Source of the DNA: Lentzea xinjiangensis
GTDB taxonomy: Bacteria > Actinomycetota > Actinomycetes > Mycobacteriales > Pseudonocardiaceae
DNA length: 64,000 bases
NCBI RefSeq assembly: GCF_900110955.1
Contig: NZ_FOFR01000022.1
Span: 62,001 to 126,000, forward strand
Reading direction: 5' to 3'
In this document: in pieces, positions 57,476-64,000 of the stretch
Numbering within the stretch: position 1 is the stretch's first letter
Layout: every line of letters begins with the position of its first letter
Notes under the pieces: model-generated
What the model was told of the DNA's origin: nothing
What the model saw: the letters and a program-made list of their open reading frames with translations, nothing else
Databases searched by the model: none
Program-made: the position numbers and the translations under genes

Positions 57476-58510
57476 GTGCGGGCTACGACGATTCACGGCA
57501 CCCGGGACATCCGCGTCGAGGAGGTGCCGGACGCGGCCGTCCGGGAGGGCACCGATGTCGTCGTCAGGGTCGAGCTCGCGTGCATCTGCGGCAGCGACCT
57601 CTGGGCCTACCGCGGTGTCGCCAAGCGCGAGAGCGGTCAGCGGATCGGGCACGAGTTCCTCGGCATCGTCGAGGAGGCCGGCAAGGACGTGCGGAGCGTC
57701 CAGGTCGGTGACCGGGTCATCGCGCCGTTCGTGTGGAGCGACGGCACGTGCGCGTACTGCCAGGCCGGGTTGCAGACGTCGTGCCTCAACGGCGGGTTCT
57801 GGGGCGGCAAGGGCAGCGACGGGGGCCAGGGCGAGGCCGTGCGGGTGCCGTTGGCCGACGGCACCCTCGTGCGCGTCCCCGCGGACGCGCCCCAGGAGCT
57901 CCTGCCCGCGTTCCTGAGCCTGAGCGACGTCATGGGCACCGGGCACCACGCGGCGATCGGCGCCGGGGTCGGGCCCGGCAGCACCGTCGCGGTCGTCGGT
58001 GACGGCGCGGTCGGCCTGTGCGGCGTGCTCGCGGCCAAGCGGCTGGGCGCCGAGCGGATCATCGCGCTCGGGCGGCACGAGGACCGCGCGAAGATCGCGC
58101 AGCTCTTCGGTGCCACGGACCAGGTCGCCGAACGCGGTGAGGCCGCGGTCGAGCGCGTCAAGGAGATGACCGGCGGGCTCGGCGCGTCGGCGGTGCTCGA
58201 GTGCGTCGGCACCGAGCAGTCCTGGCAGACCGCGATGGGCATCGTCCGCGACGGCGGCCGGATCGGCTACGTCGGCGTGCCGCACGAGATGCCGGGGCTG
58301 CCGCTGGGCAAGCTGTTCGGGCGCAACATCGCCATCGGTGGCGGCATCGCGCCCGCGCGGGCCTACCTGCCGGAGCTCCTGGCCGACGTGCTCGCCGGGC
58401 GGATCGACCCCGGTCCCGTGTTCGACCGGACGGTCTCGCTCGACGACATCGCCCAGGGCTACCGGGCGATGGACGAGCGCACCGCGCTGAAGGTCATCGT
58501 GAAGCCTTGA
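57476..58510 (+). CDS. Zinc-dependent alcohol dehydrogenase
   Basis: A 344-residue medium-chain dehydrogenase. Catalytic zinc residues in CICGSDLW and GHEFLG; GDGAVGL binds the nucleotide. The structural-zinc region shows only two Cys in C-x2-C plus a distant Cys (TCAYCQAGLQTSC), so that site is less complete. GGAGGAG precedes the GTG. It is divergent from the esterase gene. Substrate unknown. Confidence 0.87.
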   Translation: MRATTIHGTRDIRVEEVPDAAVREGTDVVVRVELACICGSDLWAYRGVAKRESGQRIGHEFLGIVEEAGKDVRSVQVGDRVIAPFVWSDGTCAYCQAGLQTSCLNGGFWGGKGSDGGQGEAVRVPLADGTLVRVPADAPQELLPAFLSLSDVMGTGHHAAIGAGVGPGSTVAVVGDGAVGLCGVLAAKRLGAERIIALGRHEDRAKIAQLFGATDQVAERGEAAVERVKEMTGGLGASAVLECVGTEQSWQTAMGIVRDGGRIGYVGVPHEMPGLPLGKLFGRNIAIGGGIAPARAYLPELLADVLAGRIDPGPVFDRTVSLDDIAQGYRAMDERTALKVIVKP

Positions 58511-59981
58511 CCCGCGGGGCGGTGGTGAGCACGTAGTCCTCGGCGCGCACGCGCTTGGTCCGCATCCAGTACCGCCAGGTGAAGCCCGGCCACACGGTGC
58601 GGTTCACGCCCTGCGCGTCGAGGTACCAGCTCTGGCAGCCGCCCTGGGTCCACACGCCCTTGGTGAGCTTGCCCTGGAGCTCGGAGTTGAACTCCTGCTG
58701 GGCCTCCAGCCGCACGTCCAGCTCCGCGGCGCGGTGTGTTTCCAGGAGCCGGAGGCACTGCGCGATGTACCGGATCTGCGACTCGATCATGAACACGACC
58801 GAGTTGTGGCCGAGACCGGTGTTGGGGCCCAGCAGGAAGAACAGGTTGGGGAAGCCGGAGACCGTGATGCCGTAGTAGGTCTCGATCCCCTTCTCGCGCC
58901 ACTGCTTCGCGAGGTCGACGCCGCCCTTGCCCTGGATGTCCAGGTAGTCGAACGAGTCGACGACGTGGAAACCGGTGCCGTAGATGATGACGTCGACCTC
59001 GTGCTCGACGCCCGCGCTGTCCACGATGGACTTCTCGCGCACCTCGGAGATCTTGTCCGTCACCAGGTCGACGTTCGGGCGGCTCAGCGCGGGGTAGTAG
59101 TCGTTGGAGATCAGCACGCGCTTGCAGCCCATGGTGTAGCCGGGCTTCAGCTTCTCGCGCAGCTTCGGGTCCGGCACCTGCTTCTTCATATGCCGCAACG
59201 CGATTCCCTGCGCGAACTGCATGATCTTCGGGTTGACCGCGAAGCCCAGCGCCGAGGACTCGCGCACCCAGTAGACGAAGTTGCGGTAGAGCCGTTGCGT
59301 GAAGGGCAGGGCGCGGAACAGCCTCTGCTCCCGCTCGGTGATCTCGCGGTCGGCCTTGGGCATGATCCACGGCGGCGTGCGCTGGAAGATCTTCATCGAG
59401 CCGACCCGGTCCGCGATCTTCGGCACGAACTGGATCGCGGACGCGCCCGTGCCGACGACGGCGACGCGCTTGCCGGTCAGGTCGTAATCGTGGTCCCACT
59501 GCGCCGAGTGGAACGTCCTGCCGGTGAAGTTCTCGATGCCGGGCAGTTCGGGGACGTTCGGGATGTGCAGCGCGCCGACGCCCGCGACCAGCGCGGTCGC
59601 CGTGTACGTGTCGCCCTGCTCGGTCGTGACGTGCCAGCGCTTCGCCTCGTCGTCCCACCGCGCGCCGGAGACCTTGGTGTTGAAGCGGATGTGCGGCCGC
59701 AGCCGGTACTTGTCGGCGACCCGCTGCAGGTAGTCGAAGATCTCGCCCTGCCGCGCGAACATCCGCGACCACTTCGGGTTCAGCTCGAACGAGAACGAGT
59801 ACATGTGCGACGGCACGTCACACGCGCAGCCGGGGTAGGAGTTGTCGCGCCACGTGCCGCCGAGGTCGGCCGCCTTCTCGAGAACCACGAAGTCGTGCTC
59901 ACCGCGGCGCCTCAGCTCGACGGCCATGCCCAGGCCGGAGAAGCCGGTGCCGATGACGAGCACTTTCGTCTCTCGATGCAT
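58494..59981 (-). CDS. Baeyer-Villiger-type flavin monooxygenase
   Basis: A 495-residue FAD enzyme. GTGFSGLG binds FAD, FTGRTFHSAQWD fits the Baeyer-Villiger fingerprint F-x-G-x3-H-x3-W, and VVGTGASA binds NADPH. It would insert oxygen next to ketones or act on related substrates. It faces a TetR regulator across a 75-bp gap, a common arrangement for inducible monooxygenases. Confidence 0.9.
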   Translation of the reverse strand: MHRETKVLVIGTGFSGLGMAVELRRRGEHDFVVLEKAADLGGTWRDNSYPGCACDVPSHMYSFSFELNPKWSRMFARQGEIFDYLQRVADKYRLRPHIRFNTKVSGARWDDEAKRWHVTTEQGDTYTATALVAGVGALHIPNVPELPGIENFTGRTFHSAQWDHDYDLTGKRVAVVGTGASAIQFVPKIADRVGSMKIFQRTPPWIMPKADREITEREQRLFRALPFTQRLYRNFVYWVRESSALGFAVNPKIMQFAQGIALRHMKKQVPDPKLREKLKPGYTMGCKRVLISNDYYPALSRPNVDLVTDKISEVREKSIVDSAGVEHEVDVIIYGTGFHVVDSFDYLDIQGKGGVDLAKQWREKGIETYYGITVSGFPNLFFLLGPNTGLGHNSVVFMIESQIRYIAQCLRLLETHRAAELDVRLEAQQEFNSELQGKLTKGVWTQGGCQSWYLDAQGVNRTVWPGFTWRYWMRTKRVRAEDYVLTTAPRVKASR

Positions 59982-60020
59982 GGGAAGTCCCTCCGCTCAC
60001 GGTGGCTACTTCACGGTAGG

Positions 60021-60033
60021 TTACTCGAAGTAA
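60021..60033. promoter_or_regulatory. Operator-like palindrome between BVMO and TetR
   Basis: TTACT-CGA-AGTAA, with further GTTAC sequence beside it, lies in the divergent gap 59982-60056. It is well placed for the TetR product to control both genes. Confidence 0.55.
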
Positions 60034-60044
60034 GTTACGAGCGG

Positions 60045-60050
60045 TAGACT
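60045..60050 (+). promoter_or_regulatory. -10 box for leaderless tetR
   Basis: TAGACT lies six bases before the GTG at 60057. Confidence 0.6.
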
Positions 60051-60056
60051 CCGTTC

Positions 60057-60662
60057 GTGACTGCTCCGCGCCGCCGCATGCCCAAGGCCCAGCGCATGGC
60101 GCAGATGCTCACCGTCGCCGAGGAGATCTTCGCCGAGCAGGGGTATCTGGCCACGTCGATGGACGAGATCGCCGAACGCGTCGGCGTCTCGAAGCCGATG
60201 CTCTACGAGTACTTCGGCTCGAAGGAGGGCCTGCTCATCGGCTGCATCCACCGGGCGCGCACGGAGCTGCGCGAGAAGACGGCGGGAGCCATCGCGGGCG
60301 CCGCGAGCCCCGAGGAGTTCCTGCGGCTCGGGCTGCGCGCGTTCTTCGAGTTCATCGACGAGCACCGCAGGTCGTGGGCGCTGCTGCGGCAGGAGGCGGC
60401 CGTGGCCGTGCCGTCGGCGCAGGAAGAGGTGGAAGGCATCCGCCAGCAGCAGACGGACCTGATCGGGGCCGTGCTGGCGTCGTTCACGCCGGACATCGAC
60501 CCGCTGGAGGCCGAGGCGTTCGCGGAGATCGTCGTCGGCGCGACGGAACGCCTGGCGGTGTGGATGGAGCGCAGGCCCTCGGTGGGGCCCGCGCTCGCTA
60601 CCGGCTACGTGATGGCCGTGATCTGGCCGGGGGTCGCGGACCGGCTCAGGAAGCGGCCCTGA
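60057..60662 (+). CDS. TetR-family transcriptional regulator
   Basis: A 201-residue regulator with the helix-turn-helix MDEIAERVGVSKPMLYEYFG at about residues 38-57 and a helical ligand domain. Divergent from the monooxygenase gene, which it probably represses. It ends in a 17-base convergent overlap with gatD. Confidence 0.88.
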   Translation: MTAPRRRMPKAQRMAQMLTVAEEIFAEQGYLATSMDEIAERVGVSKPMLYEYFGSKEGLLIGCIHRARTELREKTAGAIAGAASPEEFLRLGLRAFFEFIDEHRRSWALLRQEAAVAVPSAQEEVEGIRQQQTDLIGAVLASFTPDIDPLEAEAFAEIVVGATERLAVWMERRPSVGPALATGYVMAVIWPGVADRLRKRP

Positions 60663-61353
60663 CCCGCTCGGCGCGCATGGCGGTGACGGCGGGCAGGTCC
60701 AGCGGCGCGACCTTGGTGCCGGTCGCCCACTCGATCAGCAGGTCCGCGAGCTGCGGGTTGCGCGGCAGCACCGGGCCGTGCAGGTACGTGCACACGATCC
60801 GGCCCTGAACGGCGCCCTCGACGCTGCCGTCGTTGCCGGTGCCGACCTTGACGTGCGCGAGGGGACGCGCCGCCGGGCCCAGCACCGTGCGGCCCTGGTG
60901 GTTCTCGAACCCGGAGAGGACGCCGGAGAACAGGCCGCCCGCCGGCTCCGCGAGCACCTCGCCGATCGCCCGGCTGCCACCCGCGTGCGAGGTCGAGTCG
61001 ATCAGGCCCATGCCGGGGTGGGTCACGTTGTCGGCACGGGTGAAGCTCTCGCCGAAGATCTGGATGCCGGCGCACACGCCCAGCACCACGGCGTTCTTCG
61101 TGACGGCGCGCTGCAGGCCGGGGTGCTCGCGCAGGTGCTTCACCGCGAGCGTCTGCGCGGTGTCCTCACCGCCGCCCACGACGTAGATGTCGCACGAGTC
61201 CGGCACCGGCTGGCCGTAGTTGATCGGCAGGATCTCGGCCTTGATCCCGCGCCACGCCATGCGCTTCTGCAGCACCACGGCGTTGCCGAAGTCGCCGTAC
61301 GTGCCGAGGAGGTCCGGCAGCACGAGCGCGATCTGGACAGTCGACTCACTCAT
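60646..61353 (-). CDS. gatD: Lipid II isoglutaminyl synthase, glutamine amidotransferase subunit
   Basis: A 235-residue class I glutaminase of the CobB/CobQ-like type. Catalytic Cys94 (GVCAGIQIFG) and His in CTYLHGPVLPRNP are present. With MurT it amidates D-glutamate in lipid II. It overlaps murT by eight bases. Confidence 0.93.
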   Translation of the reverse strand: MSESTVQIALVLPDLLGTYGDFGNAVVLQKRMAWRGIKAEILPINYGQPVPDSCDIYVVGGGEDTAQTLAVKHLREHPGLQRAVTKNAVVLGVCAGIQIFGESFTRADNVTHPGMGLIDSTSHAGGSRAIGEVLAEPAGGLFSGVLSGFENHQGRTVLGPAARPLAHVKVGTGNDGSVEGAVQGRIVCTYLHGPVLPRNPQLADLLIEWATGTKVAPLDLPAVTAMRAERVRAAS

Positions 61354-62593
61354 CAGCGGCAGCCCTGGCATTCAAGTCGCGGAACGCGGTGTAGTTGGCG
61401 ATGACCTCGACCGCGCCCTGCGGCATCTGGTCGATGGCCTTCAGCGGGTCGGGCACGATGGTGTGCTCGACCTCGGCGTAGGTCAGGCGGACGGCGAGGT
61501 CGGTCGCGCGCTCGCCGGAGGCGATGACCGTGCGGCCCTGCAACCGCTCGAACGGGACGTCCCACAGCCAGCTCAGGTCGCGGCCGTCGGCCTCCTGGGC
61601 GTTGATCACCAGGACGGCCGGGTGGTTGGCCTCCTTGACGACCGTGAGGGTCTCGCTCCAGCCGGCCGGGTTCTTGGAGAGCAGCAGGCGCGCGCTGCGG
61701 CCGTTGCGCTGGATCGTGCGGTAGCGGCCGCTGACGTTGGAGACGCTGCGCAGCCTGCGCACCGCCTCCTCCACGGGCACACCGAGCGCGTGCGCCGCCG
61801 CGGCGGCCATGACGGCGTTGGCCTGGTTGAACTTGCCCGGCAGCGTGAGGCGCAGCTCGATCTTCCGGTGCTCCGGCGTGATCATCGCCTCGTCGGTGGT
61901 GATCCAGTTCGGGTGCGGGCGGGAGAGGTCGCAGCCCGTGCAGTGCCAGTGCTCGCCCTGCCAGCGGATCGGGTTGCCGCACCGGGGGCAGCTCGCCGAG
62001 TCGTGGTGCCAGCCGGTGCCGGTGGCGACCCAGACCACCCTCGCCGCGTTCCAGGCCGCGCTGGTGACCATCACGTCGTCGCAGTTGGCGATGATCGTGC
62101 AGTCCCGCAGCTTGGTGATCGCGTCGCGCAGCGACCGCTCGATGGTGCGGACCTCGCCGACCCGGTCGAGCTGGTCGCGCGAGAGGTTCAAGATGACCGC
62201 GACGGACGGGTTGCTGGCGCCCGCGACGGCGGGGAAGTAGCCCTCGTCGCACTCCAGCACCGCGTACGGGGCGTCCGGCTGCTTCGACAGCGCCGTGACG
62301 TGGCCGTCCGGCATGTTCGCGCCGCTGTGGTTCGTGGCGACCTCGCCCAGCGCGCCGACGGCCCGCGCCAGCATCATCGTGCTGGTGGTCTTGCCGTTGG
62401 TGCCTGTCACGACGGCGACCTGGCGGCCCTGCGTCAACCGGTTCAGCGCCTGCGGGTCGAGCTTCAGCGCCACCCGGCCGCCGATCATGCCGCCGGCGCC
62501 GAGACCCATCTTCTGGGACAGCGTGGAGCTCAGGTTGCCCAGCTTCACGGCGGCTGCGGTGCGCAGGGGGAGGCGGGCGGGGGAATCGTTCAC
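61346..62593 (-). CDS. murT: Lipid II isoglutaminyl synthase, Mur ligase-like subunit
   Basis: A 415-residue Mur-ligase fold protein. ATP site VTGTNGKTTS; a four-Cys zinc ribbon (CPRCG and CTGC) inserted in the middle domain, a hallmark of MurT; and a C-terminal DUF1727 domain with DLSWLWDVPFE. It works with GatD on lipid II. Leaderless GTG start. Confidence 0.94.
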   Translation of the reverse strand: MNDSPARLPLRTAAAVKLGNLSSTLSQKMGLGAGGMIGGRVALKLDPQALNRLTQGRQVAVVTGTNGKTTSTMMLARAVGALGEVATNHSGANMPDGHVTALSKQPDAPYAVLECDEGYFPAVAGASNPSVAVILNLSRDQLDRVGEVRTIERSLRDAITKLRDCTIIANCDDVMVTSAAWNAARVVWVATGTGWHHDSASCPRCGNPIRWQGEHWHCTGCDLSRPHPNWITTDEAMITPEHRKIELRLTLPGKFNQANAVMAAAAAHALGVPVEEAVRRLRSVSNVSGRYRTIQRNGRSARLLLSKNPAGWSETLTVVKEANHPAVLVINAQEADGRDLSWLWDVPFERLQGRTVIASGERATDLAVRLTYAEVEHTIVPDPLKAIDQMPQGAVEVIANYTAFRDLNARAAADE

Positions 62594-62600
62594 CCCGGCG

Positions 62601-62606
62601 ATGCTA
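62601..62606 (-). promoter_or_regulatory. -10 box for leaderless murT
   Basis: TAGCAT on the minus strand, seven bases before the GTG at 62593. Confidence 0.6.
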
Positions 62607-62751
62607 CCGGCGGCGGCGCGCGCGCCTCTGGGGTGGTTGCGATCTTCCTGGCGGGACAACGAACGCAGGGTTCCTGGCGGGCTCCACGGTGGGCGTCGGG
62701 CACCGTGGGCGGAGCCGCGTTCTCCCGTGCGGGCGGGAGCGGTGCTGGGTC

Positions 62752-63237
62752 CTACCGGTTCAACGCGCGCAAGGTGCGGATGAGCTCGACGGTGGGGAGC
62801 TGGCACAACTGCGCCATGTTCTCCAGCGCGGGCAGGTCGAGGTGCAGCTCCGGGGGCGCGCCCGGCGGCAGCGCGTGCAACCGTCCCGCCGCCCACCGCT
62901 TGAGCGGGACCAGCCGCGGGTCGTCGGTGGCGGCCACCGCGGCGAGGTTCAGCGCCAGGTGGCCCGCCGGGATGTCGCCGAAGAAGCGTTCGTGCACGCG
63001 GGCGAGGACTTCGTGCGCCGGGACGTCGAGGGCGTGGCAGATCTCCACCAGGCGCACGACCGAGCACTGCCGCGTGCCGAGCTCGTAGGTCGCGAGCGTC
63101 TGCAGCGAGATCTCGGTCTGCAGCCGTTTGTTCAGCTCCTTGCGGGTCCAGCCGCGCTGCTTGCGCAGGCTGCGGATCTCGTCACCGAGCACGCGCTGGT
63201 ACGCCGCTGTGTCGATCTGGCCTGTCACGGATTGCAC
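62752..63237 (-). CDS. XRE-type helix-turn-helix regulator
   Basis: A 161-residue protein. Residues 16-80 form a Cro/C1-type domain (LGDEIRSLRKQRGWTRKEL, then ISLQTLATYELG). The rest is helical without a known domain. GGAGGACC precedes the GTG at 63237; an ORF start further upstream is not supported. A palindrome lies in its upstream region. Confidence 0.83.
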   Translation of the reverse strand: MQSVTGQIDTAAYQRVLGDEIRSLRKQRGWTRKELNKRLQTEISLQTLATYELGTRQCSVVRLVEICHALDVPAHEVLARVHERFFGDIPAGHLALNLAAVAATDDPRLVPLKRWAAGRLHALPPGAPPELHLDLPALENMAQLCQLPTVELIRTLRALNR

Positions 63238-63329
63238 TGGTCCTCCACCCCGTGAGCGGGTCTCACGGTGATGGAAGGCGCCAGTGCTTCGCCGCTTACG
63301 CAACTTGCCGACAGATTCCCCCGAACGGG

Positions 63330-63343
63330 GTAGATATCTCTAC
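63330..63343. promoter_or_regulatory. Palindrome upstream of the XRE regulator
   Basis: GTAGA-TATC-TCTAC is a perfect 5-bp inverted repeat with a four-base spacer, A/T-rich in a very GC-rich region. It lies in the 114-bp gap between the LCP gene stop and the regulator start, and could be an autoregulatory site or cover the -10 region. Confidence 0.45.
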
Positions 63344-63351
63344 TCTCGGTA

Positions 63352-64000
63352 TCAGTTCACGCAGCGCACGCCGTCCGCGGTGATGGGTTGAGGGGCCGGC
63401 GGGTCAGCCGGTTGCTGACGCGCACCGTCCAGGACGAGCATTCCGGACCCGGTGAACCCCTGCGCCCCTGGACCCGAGTAGTCGGCCCCGAGGAAGACGC
63501 GTGCCCGGCCGGCCGGGACGTTCACGTCCTCTTCGACCTCCAGGCCGCCCAGCGCGGCCTGGACGGCTTTCGCGCCCGCCTCGCCGCCCTTGCCGTAGCG
63601 GACGACCGACGTGCTCATGGCCTCGGCGTTGCCCGTCTGGCCCGCCTTGAAGCCCTTCGCTACGAGCGACTGCAGCACCTGGCTCGCGAGCCCCGGCTGG
63701 CCCGACGCGTTGCGGACGTCGACGGTCAGCGTGGTGTTGTCGAACTTCGGGTCCGGTGCCGTGGAGGACGACGGCGGCTTGCCGAGGTTCTTGACGAAGT
63801 TCCGCACCTCGGCGGCGTCGACCTCGATGGCGGACCCGTCCTCCGCGGTCTGCAGGTCGGGGTTGCCGGTCGGGATGGTCTGGAACGTCATGTTGCCGCC
63901 CGTCAGGTCCTTCATCTGCAGGGCGAACCTGGTGATGTCCCAGCCGTCGTCGAGGACGATCGCGCCGCTGACGGCCTTGATCATGTCGTTGCGCTTGGTG
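63352..64000 (-). CDS. LCP/LytR-family protein, C-terminal part (5' end beyond window)
   Basis: The last 215 residues of a larger protein. The first part (KRNDMIKAVSG, then TGGNMTFQTIPT) matches the end of a LytR-CpsA-Psr domain. A linker and a LytR_C domain follow (LTVDVRNASGQPGLASQVLQ). LCP enzymes attach glycopolymers such as arabinogalactan or teichoic acids to peptidoglycan. Its start lies to the right of position 64000. Confidence 0.85.
   Translation of the reverse strand, partial: TKRNDMIKAVSGAIVLDDGWDITRFALQMKDLTGGNMTFQTIPTGNPDLQTAEDGSAIEVDAAEVRNFVKNLGKPPSSSTAPDPKFDNTTLTVDVRNASGQPGLASQVLQSLVAKGFKAGQTGNAEAMSTSVVRYGKGGEAGAKAVQAALGGLEVEEDVNVPAGRARVFLGADYSGPGAQGFTGSGMLVLDGARQQPADPPAPQPITADGVRCVN

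Overview
The window is very GC-rich, uses GTG starts heavily, and carries many four-base start/stop overlaps. Its gene content is actinobacterial: a Mec/CysO/CysM cysteine pathway, ctaD next to a two-ACT-domain serB, an exosortase-P-like locus and murT-gatD. A member of the Pseudonocardiales (Lentzea/Saccharothrix/Actinosynnema type) fits best. This is inference from gene content, not from a search. No prophage, CRISPR array, rRNA or intact transposase was seen.

0-12.6 kb: a partial sensor kinase, then two carbohydrate uptake and catabolism units on the minus strand. The first (DeoR regulator, binding protein, two permeases, zinc alcohol dehydrogenase) looks like a polyol system. The second (LacI regulator, binding protein, two permeases, GH13 alpha-glucosidase) looks like an alpha-glucoside system. 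Neither has its own ABC ATPase, so a shared MsiK-type ATPase elsewhere is expected.

12.6-18.3 kb: the most unusual stretch. Three very small genes encode peptides ending in a near-identical block, QPV-x2-V-x-WFRR-(M/V)-PTGG-(G)-TV-(Y/F)-x-(R/K)-P. Two of them directly follow a gene for an HExxH-type protein that resembles the peptide beta-hydroxylases of RiPP pathways. The third precedes a membrane-protein gene interrupted by an in-frame TAG, which has an intact homologue tail to tail with it. A GntR regulator and a 50-residue membrane peptide lie between.

18.4-29 kb: a cell-wall protein with an LAxTG-like signal, a phosphotransferase, a DUF305 lipoprotein, ctaD-serB, a PTH2-like protein, a phospholipase D-like protein, two tandem VOC proteins and a DinG-type helicase.

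29-36.3 kb: accessory insert with a decayed Gly/Cys-tailed protein gene, a nucleotidyltransferase, bioY, and an exosortase-P-like locus (exosortase, glycosyltransferase, a cargo protein with a C-terminal anchor, a mini LAVTG membrane protein, a UDP-GlcNAc 2-epimerase and a second secreted protein).

36.3-48.3 kb: a conserved housekeeping block (pncA-pncB, clpS-DUF2017-P1 peptidase, mec-cysO-cysM, rhomboid-murI-phosphodiesterase-OsmC, rph-rdgB). From memory it matches the M. tuberculosis order Rv1329c to Rv1341, interrupted here by accessory genes.

48.4-64 kb: SMR efflux protein, a BCP peroxiredoxin separated from a lipoprotein gene by a foldback MITE-like element, LLM oxidoreductase, serine hydrolase, FMO, DedA, a tRNA with a UAG anticodon but a short variable loop, TetR regulators, methyltransferase, carboxylesterase, alcohol dehydrogenase, Baeyer-Villiger monooxygenase, gatD-murT, an XRE regulator and a partial LCP/LytR protein.

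A recurrent regulatory theme is leaderless transcription: at least thirteen genes begin with GTG exactly 6 or 7 bases after a TANNNT -10 box.
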